Source: Cellvibrionales bacterium
Lineage (GTDB): Bacteria > Pseudomonadota > Gammaproteobacteria > Pseudomonadales > GM7GCV1
Length of the DNA: 32,129 bases
Reading direction: 5' to 3'
Assembly (NCBI GenBank): GCA_014323765.1
Contig: JACONM010000012.1
Span: 205,409-237,537, forward strand
A program made the position numbers and the translations under genes. Positions 24,593 through 32,129 of the stretch are shown here, in pieces (the first letter of the stretch is position 1; each line of letters begins with the position of its first letter). The notes below the pieces were generated by a model. It was not told the origin of the DNA. It saw nothing but the letters and a program-made list of their open reading frames with translations, and ran no database searches.

Positions 24593-25246
24593 TTAAGAAG
24601 AGAGGGCATCGCTGATCTCGCGGGCGATCTCATCGACCGACCCTAGCCCCGCGATGGCGGTATAGCAGGGCGCATGCGGCGATTTTGCCTCGTAGTTTTT
24701 GTAAAAATCGATCAGCGGTGCGGTCTGTTGGTGGTAGACCGCTAGGCGTTTGAGCACGGTTTCCTCGCGGTCGTCGGCGCGTTGTACCAGTGGCTCGCCG
24801 GTCAGGTCATCGCGCCCTTCGTCGCGCGGCGGATTGTATTGGGTGTGGTAGACGCGCCCACTGGCCGGGTGCCACCGCCGCCCGCTGATGCGCGCCACAA
24901 TCTCGGCATCGGGCACACGGATTTCGATCACGTGGTCGATCTGAATATTGTCGGTGCGTAACGCCTCCGCTTGGGCGATAGTGCGTGGGAAGCCGTCGAA
25001 TAGAAAGCCGTTGGCGCAGTCGGGCTGGGCGATGCGAGCTTTGATCAGGGCGATGATTTGGTCGTCGGCGACTAGGGCCCCGGATTCCATCACGCTGCGT
25101 AGCTCGCGCCCAATGGCGGAGCCGGACTGCACCGCGGCGCGCAACATATCGCCGGTGCTGATTTTCGGGATGGCGTGGGTGCCGCAGAGCCGCTCCGCCT
25201 GGGTGCCTTTACCGGCCCCGGGCGGGCCGAGCAGAATCAATCGCAT
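24593..25246 (-). CDS. adk: Adenylate kinase
   Basis: Adk interconverts ATP + AMP and 2 ADP and is essential for adenylate balance. The 217-residue protein is the long-lid form. The P-loop [10 protein letters not shown] (7-16) is followed by STGDMLRAA, the AMP-binding [16 protein letters not shown], and the lid from SGRRWHP to [16 protein letters not shown]. The lid has no zinc cysteines. [11 protein letters not shown] is typical. It begins 84 bases after mazG, and a plausible promoter lies in that gap, so it may head the adk-hemH-tsaB-uppP-mrp-dcd string. Confidence 0.98.
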   Translation of the reverse strand: MRLILLGPPGAGKGTQAERLCGTHAIPKISTGDMLRAAVQSGSAIGRELRSVMESGALVADDQIIALIKARIAQPDCANGFLFDGFPRTIAQAEALRTDNIQIDHVIEIRVPDAEIVARISGRRWHPASGRVYHTQYNPPRDEGRDDLTGEPLVQRADDREETVLKRLAVYHQQTAPLIDFYKNYEAKSPHAPCYTAIAGLGSVDEIAREISDALSS

Positions 25247-25283
25247 GGGGCTAGTTTTTCAGACGGGTTGCGGGGGGCGTTAG

Positions 25284-25310
25284 ACTATACAGCACAGCGG
25301 GCGGGGGCAA
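25284..25310 (-). promoter_or_regulatory. Candidate promoter for adk
   Basis: On the minus strand TTGCCC (25310-25305) and TATAGT (25289-25284, 5 of 6 matches) lie 15 bases apart, about 38 bases before the adk ATG at 25246. The spacing is shorter than ideal. Confidence 0.4.
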
Positions 25311-25330
25311 CAGTAAAAGCGGCGACTCGG

Positions 25331-26170
25331 CTAGTCTGAGCGGCTGGTTTCTTGCGGTTTGGCGGCAAGGGCGGCCTTGGCTTGCTGCCAGAGTTGCTCG
25401 AGCTGGTCGGCGGTCTTTGTTTGCAATGATTCGGGGGCATGTTGGCTTTCCATCTGGCGAAAGCGGGCTTCGAACTTGGCGGAGGCGCGGCGCAGGGCGG
25501 TCTCGCTGTCGATTCCGAGTTTGCGGGCGAGGTTGACGCAACTGAATAGCAGGTCGCCGATTTCGTCCTCCACCTTGGCTGGCGATTCGTGGGTCATCGC
25601 CCGCTGGACTTCCGTTATTTCTTCGGCGATTTTGGCGAATACTGCGCTGGCATCGGCCCAATCGAAGCCGACTCGGGCGGCGCGCTTTTGCAGCTTTTGG
25701 GCGCGGGTGAGGGCCGGCAGGGCGACCGGCAGATCGTCCAGCAGACTGGCGTGGCCTTTGCGGGTGCGCTCGGCGGATTTGATTTCCTCCCACTGGGTTA
25801 CCACCGCGGCGGTGTTGGCTAGGTTGTCGCCCTTGCGACTTTGCAGGGTGCCGGCGGGGAAGACGTGCGGGTGGCGGCGCACCAGTTTGTCGACTAGGTC
25901 GGAGATGACCGCGGGCAAATCAAAGTGCCCTTGCTCGCTGGCCAGCTGGCTGTAAAAGGCCACTTGAAACAGCAGGTCGCCGAGCTCTTCGCGCAGGCTG
26001 GCCAGATCACCGCGCTCGATGGCATCGGCCACTTCGTAGGCTTCTTCGATGGTGGACGGCACTATGCTGGCGTAATCCTGTTCGAGGTCCCAGGGGCAAC
26101 CATCGGCGGGGTCGCGCAAGCGGGCGAGCAGATAGAGCAGGTCGGCGAGGTCGTATTGGGGGGCGTTCAT
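25331..26170 (-). CDS. mazG: Nucleoside triphosphate pyrophosphohydrolase MazG
   Basis: MazG hydrolyses (d)NTPs to the monophosphates and pyrophosphate, and in E. coli limits ppGpp build-up. The 279-residue protein contains two MazG folds. The first (about 9-115) has RDPADGCPWD, TIEEAYEVADAIE and LREELGDLLFQVAF, with the metal-binding EE..E and E..D pattern. The second (about 150-245) has KIAEEITEVQRAM and KVEDEIGDLLFSCVNLAR. The ATG at 26170 overlaps the cysM stop as ATGA; the open frame upstream is inside cysM. It ends with a charged tail (KPQETSRSD). Confidence 0.95.
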   Translation of the reverse strand: MNAPQYDLADLLYLLARLRDPADGCPWDLEQDYASIVPSTIEEAYEVADAIERGDLASLREELGDLLFQVAFYSQLASEQGHFDLPAVISDLVDKLVRRHPHVFPAGTLQSRKGDNLANTAAVVTQWEEIKSAERTRKGHASLLDDLPVALPALTRAQKLQKRAARVGFDWADASAVFAKIAEEITEVQRAMTHESPAKVEDEIGDLLFSCVNLARKLGIDSETALRRASAKFEARFRQMESQHAPESLQTKTADQLEQLWQQAKAALAAKPQETSRSD

Positions 26171-27099
26171 GGCAGTGTGGGCGCACCTGCGTAGTGGGTG
26201 TGGGGCAGGTCGGCGGCGAACAGCCCGGAGGACAGGTAACGCTCGCCGCGATCGCAAATGATGCAGACGATCACCGCATCGGTCAGCCCTTCTGAGAGCC
26301 GCAATGCCGCGGCCACCGCGCCGCCGGAGGAGACCCCGCAGCTGATGCCCTCGACCCGCCCGAGGGCGCGCATGTGCTGTTCGGCTTCCGTCTGGCCAAT
26401 ATCGATGATGCGGTCGACCCGCCGGGCATCGAAGATTTTCGGCAAATAGGCGGGCGGCCAGCGGCGGATGCCGGGGATGGCGGCGCCTTCTTCTGGTTGC
26501 AGGCCGATAATTTCGATCGCGGGGTTTTGCTCTTTGAGGAAGCGCGAGACCCCCATGATGGTGCCGGTGGTGCCCATGGAGCTGATGAAGTGAGTCACTG
26601 TACCGCTGGTTTGCCGCCAGATTTCTGGGCCGGTGGTCTCATAGTGCATTTGCGGATTGTCGGCGTTGGCGAACTGGTCGAGCACCTTGCCTTTGCCGTC
26701 CGCCTGCATGGCGAGGGCCAGATCCCGGGCGCCTTCCATGCCGGCTTCGGCACTGACTTCCATTAGCTCGGCCCCGTAGGCGAGCATGGAGGCTTTGCGC
26801 TCGCGGGTGGCGTTGGCCGGCATGACCAGTTTTAGCCGGTAGCCGCGCACCGCCGCGACCATGGCCAACGCAATGCCGGTGTTGCCGCTGGTCGCCTCGA
26901 TCAGGTTATCGCCGGGGCGGATTTCGCCGCGACTCTCGGCGCGGGAGATCATGCTGAGCGCGGGGCGGTCTTTGACCGAGCCGGCGGGATTGTTGCCTTC
27001 CAGCTTGGCCAGAATCTGGTTGCTGGTCGCGCCGGGTAACCGTTGCAGGCGCACTAGGGGGGTGTTGCCGACTAGGGTTTCTAGGGTGGGGAATTGCAC
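26167..27099 (-). CDS. cysM: Cysteine synthase B (O-acetylserine sulfhydrylase CysM)
   Basis: A PLP enzyme that forms cysteine from O-acetylserine and sulfide or thiosulfate. It has 310 residues. The PLP lysine is K43 in PAGSVKDRPAL; the substrate loop is EATSGNTGIALAM, the phosphate-binding loop is SSMGTTGTIMGVS, and GVSSGGAV lies near the C-terminus. The length and the R-W-P block (GIRRWPPAYLPKIFD) favour CysM over CysK. The start is GTG at 27099; no good ribosome site is visible. The upstream 129-base gap holds two TAAAAT-like -10 elements on the minus strand (in the GCGTAAAATCAG and ACGTAAAATTAG contexts) without convincing -35 boxes. Confidence 0.96.
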   Translation of the reverse strand: MQFPTLETLVGNTPLVRLQRLPGATSNQILAKLEGNNPAGSVKDRPALSMISRAESRGEIRPGDNLIEATSGNTGIALAMVAAVRGYRLKLVMPANATRERKASMLAYGAELMEVSAEAGMEGARDLALAMQADGKGKVLDQFANADNPQMHYETTGPEIWRQTSGTVTHFISSMGTTGTIMGVSRFLKEQNPAIEIIGLQPEEGAAIPGIRRWPPAYLPKIFDARRVDRIIDIGQTEAEQHMRALGRVEGISCGVSSGGAVAAALRLSEGLTDAVIVCIICDRGERYLSSGLFAADLPHTHYAGAPTLP

Positions 27100-27228
27100 G
27101 GAATCGGTTATCGCGATGGGGACGGATTTTGGGTGCTGATTTTACGCGCTAATTTTACGTACTGGGGACAGCGTCTGCCGATGCCCTTCGCGGTTTTTTG
27201 GGGGTGTTCGCCGTATTGGTGTCGGCGG

Positions 27229-28677
27229 TCATGCTGCGGCGACAAAACAACCGTGAAACCCGAGGGGCAGGATGCGCTCCATTTCCGCCAGCAGAATTGG
27301 CCCATCGGCCAGTGCCGCGGCCCGTAGTATCGCCACCCCGCTCCTGCCGCGCCGGTGGTCCAGAAAGCTGTGCATCAGATAGTCCCCACCGATCAGTTGC
27401 GGTTCTTCCACAATATAGTCCGGGCCGTAATCGTAGCGTTGGGCATCGCCGCTGCGCGGGTCAATCCGCATAACCGCCGTGGCCAGCCCGGAAGCACTGC
27501 TGCCAGACCCACTGGCCCCGTACAGCGGTTGCGGGCTGAAAGGGGCGCGCCGATCAAAGGCGGGAAATTCCAGGTCGACATCGAGCGGCTCGATCTGGCA
27601 GCGGGATTTATTCAAATCCAGCCGATAGCGTACCAGCGTCAGATCGCTGTAGTAGGGGCCGGGCTGTTGTTGCGCCAGCCGCGCCATGCCGATCGTCATG
27701 AAGTTCGAATTCGGGTATGCGCAGGCGGTCCATTCGAGCTGCTGTTGGTCTTCCCATGCGTTGCCAAAATGAAAGACAAAGGTGGCCGGCACCTCAATGG
27801 TTTTGACATGGTCCAGCGTCTGCCGGTCAAACACCAGCAGCTGGCTAGGCTGTTCGGGCATCCATTTGACGCTGCCTACAAAAGTCTCGCTTTCGGTCAT
27901 GGTCGATATGGCGGAAGAGTTCAGCGCGATCATGTACCGCGGAGTCAGAATGAAATCGTGCATATAGCCGGCAAAGTCCAGCGGATGGACGCGGAATTTT
28001 TTCAGCTGGCCAGCGGCACTTATCTGGTAGAGCACTAATCGGGGATTAGAACCGGCGAAGGATGCCGAGCCGATATTCCAGAGATTTCCCGACTCGTCCG
28101 TTCGCGGGTGCGCCGAAAAAGGCACGCCGGCCAGCTCCTTGCTCCAGTGCTGCACGCCTAGCGTTTCCAGAGAATCCGGATCAACCCGATACGCCGACCC
28201 CGCCTCCCACAGGGCCAATAGCTCGTCGCCGACCAGCTGCACATTGATATTGGCGACGTTCAGCGTTTCATTGTTGCGTTCGGGCATGGCTCCGCTGATC
28301 TTGGAACCGGCTCCGTTGAATAAAAAGCGGCCGGCGGCACTTTCCTTAAGGAGCCGTTCAGTGCGCACAAATCGCCCCTGATGCACGACTTGGTCGGCAG
28401 CAAACCGAAACGCTTGAATCATGCCGTCCGGATCAAACCAGTGGCCATAACGCTGGCCAGCGCGTTGATACAGGGCCGGGCCATTGCGAAATAGGGTGCC
28501 CTGGCAGGGTGCGGGGAGGCGGCCTTGAACCGACATAGGCAGCGGCGCAAGGTCGCTCTCCACACCAGCAAAACCGATCGCCCAAGATGGCGGCAATTCA
28601 GCAAAAACGGCCCGCGGCAGCGCATGGGCTGCGGCTAGGGCCGTCGGTAGGCCAATTAAAAAGTCGCGTCTTCGCAT
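27229..28677 (-). CDS. Tat-exported carotenoid oxygenase family protein
   Basis: An enzyme of the carotenoid/stilbene cleavage oxygenase family (RPE65-like seven-bladed propeller with an Fe(II) centre). It has 482 residues. The four iron-ligand histidines can be placed at H190 (FSAHPRTD), H240 (GYMHDF), H303 (FVFHFGNAWE) and H475 (GFHGCF). LFRNGPALYQ and HWFDPDGMI in the N-terminal part are also typical. The N-terminus is a twin-arginine signal (RRRDFLIG, then an Ala-rich core ending AVFA), so the folded protein is probably exported with its iron. The substrate is unknown: carotenoids, apocarotenoids or lignin-type stilbenes are all possible. It starts 29 bases after a DUF2141 gene, forming an operon. 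Confidence 0.92.
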   Translation of the reverse strand: MRRRDFLIGLPTALAAAHALPRAVFAELPPSWAIGFAGVESDLAPLPMSVQGRLPAPCQGTLFRNGPALYQRAGQRYGHWFDPDGMIQAFRFAADQVVHQGRFVRTERLLKESAAGRFLFNGAGSKISGAMPERNNETLNVANINVQLVGDELLALWEAGSAYRVDPDSLETLGVQHWSKELAGVPFSAHPRTDESGNLWNIGSASFAGSNPRLVLYQISAAGQLKKFRVHPLDFAGYMHDFILTPRYMIALNSSAISTMTESETFVGSVKWMPEQPSQLLVFDRQTLDHVKTIEVPATFVFHFGNAWEDQQQLEWTACAYPNSNFMTIGMARLAQQQPGPYYSDLTLVRYRLDLNKSRCQIEPLDVDLEFPAFDRRAPFSPQPLYGASGSGSSASGLATAVMRIDPRSGDAQRYDYGPDYIVEEPQLIGGDYLMHSFLDHRRGRSGVAILRAAALADGPILLAEMERILPLGFHGCFVAAA

Positions 28678-28706
28678 GCGGGGCTCACTGCTGTTTTTCT
28701 CAAAAT

Positions 28707-29120
28707 CTATCGCAATCTGATTCTGATTTGCGTATCGCCCTCCAGCGGCACACTGGCTTTAGCAAATGCGGGCGGACCAAAGCGGCCTTTGTTATTGCTG
28801 AACCCATATCCCTCAAGCGGAATGCCTAAAATATTGCGGTCCAGTTTACCGTTGCTATTCGCATCGTGGAAGACTTTGACCGCATAGACGCCGGGCGGTA
28901 GGTCGTGCAAAGTGACTTGGGTTGTCGCGGCGTACACCCGGCTACGTGCTTCGATCACCGGGCTTCGGTCATTCTTATAGGTTTCCGCACTATCGAAAAC
29001 CGACCAGCTCAGTGCCCCGCCCGGGTCTGTGATGTTTTCTATAAGAATACTTAAATCGGCCGCCTGCGCCAGCTGCAGTGGCTGAATAGCCAGCGTGATG
29101 GCTGCAAGAAAAGATTTCAT
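28707..29120 (-). CDS. DUF2141 secreted protein
   Basis: A 137-residue small exported protein of family DUF2141. A signal peptide (1-20, ending LAQA) precedes a beta-sandwich-like domain. The family's core motif is visible: LPPGVYAVKVFHDANSNGKLDRN, followed by GIPLEGYGFSNN and GPPAF. The N-D-x-N-x-D stretch (HDANSNGKLD) looks like a metal-binding loop. The ATG at 29120 starts directly at the signal peptide and has GGGA about 8 bases upstream; the open frame further upstream overlaps recO. Function is unknown. DUF2141 genes often lie near carotenoid genes, which fits the carotenoid oxygenase directly downstream. Confidence 0.88.
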   Translation of the reverse strand: MKSFLAAITLAIQPLQLAQAADLSILIENITDPGGALSWSVFDSAETYKNDRSPVIEARSRVYAATTQVTLHDLPPGVYAVKVFHDANSNGKLDRNILGIPLEGYGFSNNKGRFGPPAFAKASVPLEGDTQIRIRLR

Positions 29121-29151
29121 ACCGTTGTCCCATTCATCGATGCGATGCGGA

Positions 29152-29157
29152 ATAATA
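29152..29157 (-). promoter_or_regulatory. Possible -10 element for the DUF2141-carotenoid oxygenase operon
   Basis: TATTAT on the minus strand lies 31 bases before the DUF2141 ATG, in the 68-base gap after recO. No good -35 is visible, so the operon may instead, or also, be read from the recO transcript. Confidence 0.25.
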
Positions 29158-29188
29158 GCCTGTCCGAGGCGCAAAGACAGCGGCGGGT

Positions 29189-29923
29189 TTAGGTGCTTAT
29201 TTTGCGCATTGGGGGTGCCGCCTGCCGATACCATTCGCGGCTTTTTAGTGTGCGCCCGCCGAGTAGTCGCTCTAGCTGGGTGCGGCACAGGCGTTTTGCT
29301 GCCCTGAGGGCGGTTGGATCCTGCGGGCCATGTTGGTGCAGAGACAGCAGGGCGGCCCCGGCCAGCGCATTTGGGCTGTTGGCGGGGGCCGGATGCAGGC
29401 CGGCCTCCGGTGCGTACTGGTAGCACTGGTCTTGGCGCAGCGGGTTGCCCGCCAGATCCTGCGACAGGTCGATGGCGTAGCCGAGGGCGGCGAACAGCTC
29501 TAGTTCGAAAGTGCGCAACAGGAGTTCCAGCGGGGCGTCCGCATCGAGCTGCGCTAGGGTTTGGGTATAGAGTGCGTAGAGGGGCGGGTGCGGGTCGGCC
29601 TCGCCGAGTAGGTAAAACAGCAATTCATTCAGATACATGCCGATTACCAAGCGGTCGGGGCGCGTTAGTAATACGGGGCCGGGTTCGGCGGCGGTCAGGG
29701 TTTGCAAATCGCTTTTGCCGCGCCAACCCATTTGGAATTCTTGGAAGGATTGCAGCGGGGCGGGGCCGGATGATTTGGCCGAGCGGGTGCGCCGGACCGC
29801 TTTGGCCCCGCGGGCGATCAGGTGCAGGCGGCCGGCATCGCGGCTGAATATATCGACCAGCAGGCTGGTCTCGCGAAATGGGCGAGTGCGCAGCACTAGG
29901 GCCGGTTGCAATGCCGTGCTCAC
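29189..29923 (-). CDS. recO: DNA repair protein RecO
   Basis: RecO works with RecR to load RecA on SSB-coated single-stranded DNA. It has 244 residues (E. coli 242). The N-terminal OB fold is recognisable: ALVLRTRPFRETSLLVDIFSR, then LHLIARGAKAVRR, and the helical domain with YLNELLFYLLGEADPHPPLY and LELELFAALGYAIDL follows. No zinc-finger cysteines are present, as is usual for gammaproteobacterial RecO. The start is GTG at 29923, 9 bases after the era stop. In pseudomonads pdxJ follows recO; here the DUF2141-carotenoid oxygenase pair does. Confidence 0.93.
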   Translation of the reverse strand: MSTALQPALVLRTRPFRETSLLVDIFSRDAGRLHLIARGAKAVRRTRSAKSSGPAPLQSFQEFQMGWRGKSDLQTLTAAEPGPVLLTRPDRLVIGMYLNELLFYLLGEADPHPPLYALYTQTLAQLDADAPLELLLRTFELELFAALGYAIDLSQDLAGNPLRQDQCYQYAPEAGLHPAPANSPNALAGAALLSLHQHGPQDPTALRAAKRLCRTQLERLLGGRTLKSREWYRQAAPPMRKIST

Positions 29924-29932
29924 GGGCGCGGC

Positions 29933-30847
29933 TCAGCGATAGCCGAGATGGCGCAGGGCGCGGTCATCGTCTGACCAGTTGGCGCGCACTTTGGCCCAAA
30001 GTTTGAGCATGACTTTGCCGCCGGTGAGCCGCTCGAGGTCGCGGCGTGCGTCGCTGCCAATCTGTTTTAGGCGGGTGCCGCCGGCGCCGATCAGGATGCT
30101 TTTTTGCCCGCTGCGCTCGACTAGGATCAGCGCGTGGATCTGGGTGAGGTTGCCCTTTTTCTGATAGCGTTCGATGTGGACTGTGGCGGCGTAGGGCACC
30201 TCTTCGCCCAGCTGGCGCATGATTTTCTCGCGCACTATTTCGGCGGCCAGAAAGCGCAGTGAGCGGTCGGTGATCTGCTCTGCCGCGTACAGCGGTGGGC
30301 CGGCGGGCAGGCGGTCTTCCAGCAGTGCGAGCAGGCGGTCGAGGTTGGTTTTGCGGAGTGCGGACAGGGGCACAAATTCGGCTTGCGGCAACTGCGCGGC
30401 GAGGTCTTGGATGTGCGGTAGCAGCAGGGCGGGGTCGGTCAGGCGGTCGATTTTGTTGAGCGCGACTAGGCAGGGTTTCGCGGTGGCTTTGACCTGCCGC
30501 AGCACCATCGCATCTTCGGCGTTCCATTTCAGGCGGTCGGCCACCAGCACCACCGCATCGACATCATGCAGGGCGGCGGTGGCGGTGCGGTTCATGTAGC
30601 GGTTGAGGGCGCGGGGGGTTTTCAGATGTTGGCCAGGGGTGTCGACGAATAGCATTTGGGCGCGGTCAGTGGTGCGGATGCCGAGGATGCTGTGGCGGGT
30701 GGTTTGCGGGCGGCGGGCGCTGATGCTGAGTTTTTGCCCGATTAGGGCGTTGAGCAGGGTGGATTTGCCGACATTGGGGCGCCCCACGATGGCGATATGG
30801 CCGCTTTTGAAGGGGGGGTCGGGGGGGGTAGTAGTTGGTGTTTTCAT
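29933..30847 (-). CDS. era: GTPase Era
   Basis: Era is an essential GTPase that binds the 3' end of 16S rRNA and assists 30S maturation. The 304-residue protein has G1 GRPNVGKST (22-30), G2 around RPQTTRH (46-52), G3 DTPG (69-72), G4 NKID and a SALR G5-like block. The C-terminal KH domain has ERYQKKGNLTQIHALILVER and the KH loop IGAGGTRLKQIG. The ATG at 30847 overlaps the rnc stop as ATGA. The N-terminus has an unusual T/P-rich stretch (TPTTTPPDPP) written as two homopolymeric C runs on the coding strand (plus-strand G at 30812-30818 and 30821-30828). Confidence 0.97.
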   Translation of the reverse strand: MKTPTTTPPDPPFKSGHIAIVGRPNVGKSTLLNALIGQKLSISARRPQTTRHSILGIRTTDRAQMLFVDTPGQHLKTPRALNRYMNRTATAALHDVDAVVLVADRLKWNAEDAMVLRQVKATAKPCLVALNKIDRLTDPALLLPHIQDLAAQLPQAEFVPLSALRKTNLDRLLALLEDRLPAGPPLYAAEQITDRSLRFLAAEIVREKIMRQLGEEVPYAATVHIERYQKKGNLTQIHALILVERSGQKSILIGAGGTRLKQIGSDARRDLERLTGGKVMLKLWAKVRANWSDDDRALRHLGYR

Positions 30848-31548
30848 TTTTTCGGCTTTTCGCTGTTTGCTGGCGGGTGTTTTTCGATCTGCGCTAGGGC
30901 GGCGGCGGCGGCTTGCTGTTCGGCGGCGCGGCGGGTGCTGCCGGTGCCCAGATAGTCGCCGGCGATGCTGGCAACATGGCAGCGCACCCGGAATTGTTGA
31001 GCGTGGCCGGGGCCGCAGATCTCCAAAGTCTGATAATCGGGGCGCGGTTCCCCTCTGGCTTGCAGCCATTCTTGCAGGCGGGATTTGGCGTTACCGCCGG
31101 TGAGGTTGGGGGCATTTAGGCGGGGTTGGAAATGGCGGCGAACTGTATCGCGGCAGGTCTGCCAACCGGTATCCAGATACACCGCCGCCACTAGAGCTTC
31201 GTAGGCATCGGCTAGGATGGAATCCAGCCGGTGGCCGCCGGTTTTGGCGGTGCCGCTGCCGAGCTGCAGGGCATCGCCTAGGCCAAGTTCGTTGGCGATT
31301 TGCGCCAGGGTGCGATTGCAGACTAGGGCGGCGCGCAGTTGCGTCAGGCGGCCTTCGGCGTATGCAGGGAAATGGTCGAACAGTAATTCCGCCACTAGGG
31401 TGTTGAGCAGGGCATCGCCGAGGAATTCCAGCCGCTCGTTGCTGGGGTCGGTGTGGCTGCGGTGGGTGAGGGCGCGCTGCAATAAGGCGGCATCGGCAAA
31501 CTGGTGGCCAAGCCGGTCTTGTAGGCGGGCGAGATTAGGATTGGGCAA
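30844..31548 (-). CDS. rnc: Ribonuclease III
   Basis: RNase III cleaves double-stranded RNA, including the 30S rRNA precursor, and often regulates its own leader. It has 234 residues. The catalytic signature is NERLEFLGDALL (37-48), with ADAYEALVAAVYLD supplying the second acidic cluster. The C-terminal dsRNA-binding domain runs from KSRLQEWLQARGEPRPDY to TGSTRRAAEQQAAAAAL. The start is TTG at 31548; a stop lies a short way upstream in this frame, so there is no better conventional start. GGCGGA about 7 bases upstream is a weak ribosome site. Coupled to era by a four-base overlap. Confidence 0.96.
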   Translation of the reverse strand: MPNPNLARLQDRLGHQFADAALLQRALTHRSHTDPSNERLEFLGDALLNTLVAELLFDHFPAYAEGRLTQLRAALVCNRTLAQIANELGLGDALQLGSGTAKTGGHRLDSILADAYEALVAAVYLDTGWQTCRDTVRRHFQPRLNAPNLTGGNAKSRLQEWLQARGEPRPDYQTLEICGPGHAQQFRVRCHVASIAGDYLGTGSTRRAAEQQAAAAALAQIEKHPPANSEKPKK

Positions 31549-31753
31549 CTGTTTAGTCCGCCGTTTTGTGGGGGTTAATACCGGTGACCGGCGGGTCGAT
31601 AGGGCTTTAATTTATTCATATTGGTGCCGTTAAACTAACTAAATGCATTTGTAATCTTTCGGGGGATCGAATACCAACCGGGCGCGATGCCTGAACCGGT
31701 GTTACAGCATCATTGATAAAATCGCACATAATCCCGTTACGGAAAATGAGAGT
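31549..31753. other. 205-base gap between DUF4845 gene and rnc
   Basis: No gene is supported here. It is more AT-rich than its flanks and contains the palindrome CCGGTGACCGG (31581-31591) and a second ACCGGTG copy near 31693. A poor minus-strand promoter-like pair (TTGGTA, 18 bases, TACAAA) could serve rnc. A leader processed by RNase III itself, as in E. coli, is possible, but no long stem was found by eye. Confidence 0.4.
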
Positions 31754-32110
31754 TTAATCCGTTTGGTGGCGGTTGGTGAAAGTTAATACTAGGTCGATGT
31801 TGGCGATTAGGTGGATGCGCTCTTCGTAGGTGCGGGTTAGGGTGAGGGTGTCGGGGGTGCGAGCTATTTTGAACTCGCGGGGGTCGATATTTAGGTTATT
31901 CATTTGGAAGTATCGGGATAGGCGGGCGCGGATTTCGGGTGCGCTGAGGTCCGTTAGACCGGGTTTGGCGGCGGTGGCGACGGCGCGGTTGATGAGGGCG
32001 TTTTCGATGTAGAGCGGACCCACTTTTAGGCCCAGTGATAGCAGGGCCGTAAAAATTAGCAGCCAAGCTAGAATTGTTAGACGCGAGGTGCCTTTGAGTT
32101 TCACGGGCAC
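31754..32110 (-). CDS. DUF4845 membrane protein (start uncertain)
   Basis: A small inner-membrane protein of family DUF4845, about 116-118 residues. One N-terminal membrane segment (about 10-28, LTILAWLLIFTALLSLGLK) is followed by a soluble domain with the family's GPLYIENALI and TLTRTYEERIHLIANIDLVLTF. In pseudomonads this gene lies between lepB and rnc, matching the order here. Two GTG starts are possible: 32110 and 32104. The second gives MKLKG, the usual type of opening for this family, and the first lies against a suspicious C run, so 32104 may be correct. The upstream region is outside the window. The role is unknown. Confidence 0.85.
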   Translation of the reverse strand: MPVKLKGTSRLTILAWLLIFTALLSLGLKVGPLYIENALINRAVATAAKPGLTDLSAPEIRARLSRYFQMNNLNIDPREFKIARTPDTLTLTRTYEERIHLIANIDLVLTFTNRHQTD

Positions 32111-32129
32111 CCCCCCCCCCCCCCCCCCC
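32110..32129. other. Poly-C run at the window end, probable sequencing or assembly artefact
   Basis: The window ends in 20 consecutive Cs. Read from the other strand this is poly-G, the usual no-signal artefact of two-colour sequencing chemistry at read ends. A natural tract of this length directly upstream of the DUF4845 start is possible but less likely. Confidence 0.75.

Noticed and set aside
27700-27725. tRNA T-arm-like GTTCGAATTC
   Set aside because: It lies inside the carotenoid oxygenase gene, and no acceptor or anticodon arm fits around it. A similar GTTCAAATC near 15125 is inside the M48 gene.
31575-31619. 14-codon minus-strand open frame in the rnc leader (MNKLKPYRPAGHRY)
   Set aside because: Too short, with no clear ribosome site and no known leader-peptide pattern; treated as chance.

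Overview
The window is about 32.1 kb of a gammaproteobacterial chromosome, mostly high GC (a 60-base sample at 12061 is 67% GC). The taxonomic signal comes from the gene set: a SeqA-type replication regulator, ubiG-mupP-yciK in the order known from Pseudomonas, NhaB, SohB, TtcA, MnmC, and a DUF4845-rnc-era-recO run. No rRNA, tRNA, CRISPR array, transposase or integrase was seen. No stretch of more than 300 bases lacks a gene. The largest gaps are 31549-31753 and 10888-11066. Base 1 lies inside a gene. The last 20 bases are a pure C run that looks like a contig-end artefact.

Layout. (1) 1-4448, plus strand: 5'-truncated S9 peptidase, seqA, ubiG, mupP, yciK. Leucine codon use is odd here, with CTA/CTC/TTA and almost no CTG in the first gene. 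(2) 4543-9804, plus strand: a five-gene, tightly coupled accessory operon of uncharacterised genes. It holds a membrane-anchored protein, a 777-residue secreted protein with FnIII/Ig/FG-GAP-like N-terminal modules and an AT-rich C-terminal third, a lipoprotein paralogous to the first gene, a tandem DUF6869-like protein and a membrane-anchored orphan. This is the best candidate for an undescribed system; it resembles a polymorphic toxin/immunity or surface-effector locus. (3) 9823-12557: sohB and nhaB diverge from a shared promoter region. (4) 12577-15994, minus strand: ttcA, then a lower-GC operon of lipoprotein, secreted M48 protease with TPR-like tail, and second lipoprotein. (5) 16053-20556: trpS and apeB overlap on the minus strand; mnmC diverges from apeB. 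(6) 20588-27099, minus strand: dcd, mrp, uppP, tsaB, hemH, adk, mazG, cysM, mostly with overlapping or very close ends. (7) 27229-29120, minus strand: a DUF2141 secreted protein and a Tat-exported carotenoid-oxygenase-family enzyme. (8) 29189-32110, minus strand: recO, era, rnc, DUF4845.

The core genes cover ubiquinone and haem synthesis, cell-wall precursor recycling (MupP, UppP), tRNA modification (TtcA, TsaB, MnmC), nucleotide homeostasis (Dcd, Adk, MazG), cysteine and Fe-S metabolism (CysM, Mrp), and RNA processing and recombination (Rnc, Era, RecO). The three groups of envelope or secreted genes (4543-9804, 13464-15994, 27229-29120) sit between these housekeeping blocks and are the variable parts of the window. 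All functional calls rest on reading motifs and family resemblance by eye; no database search was run.
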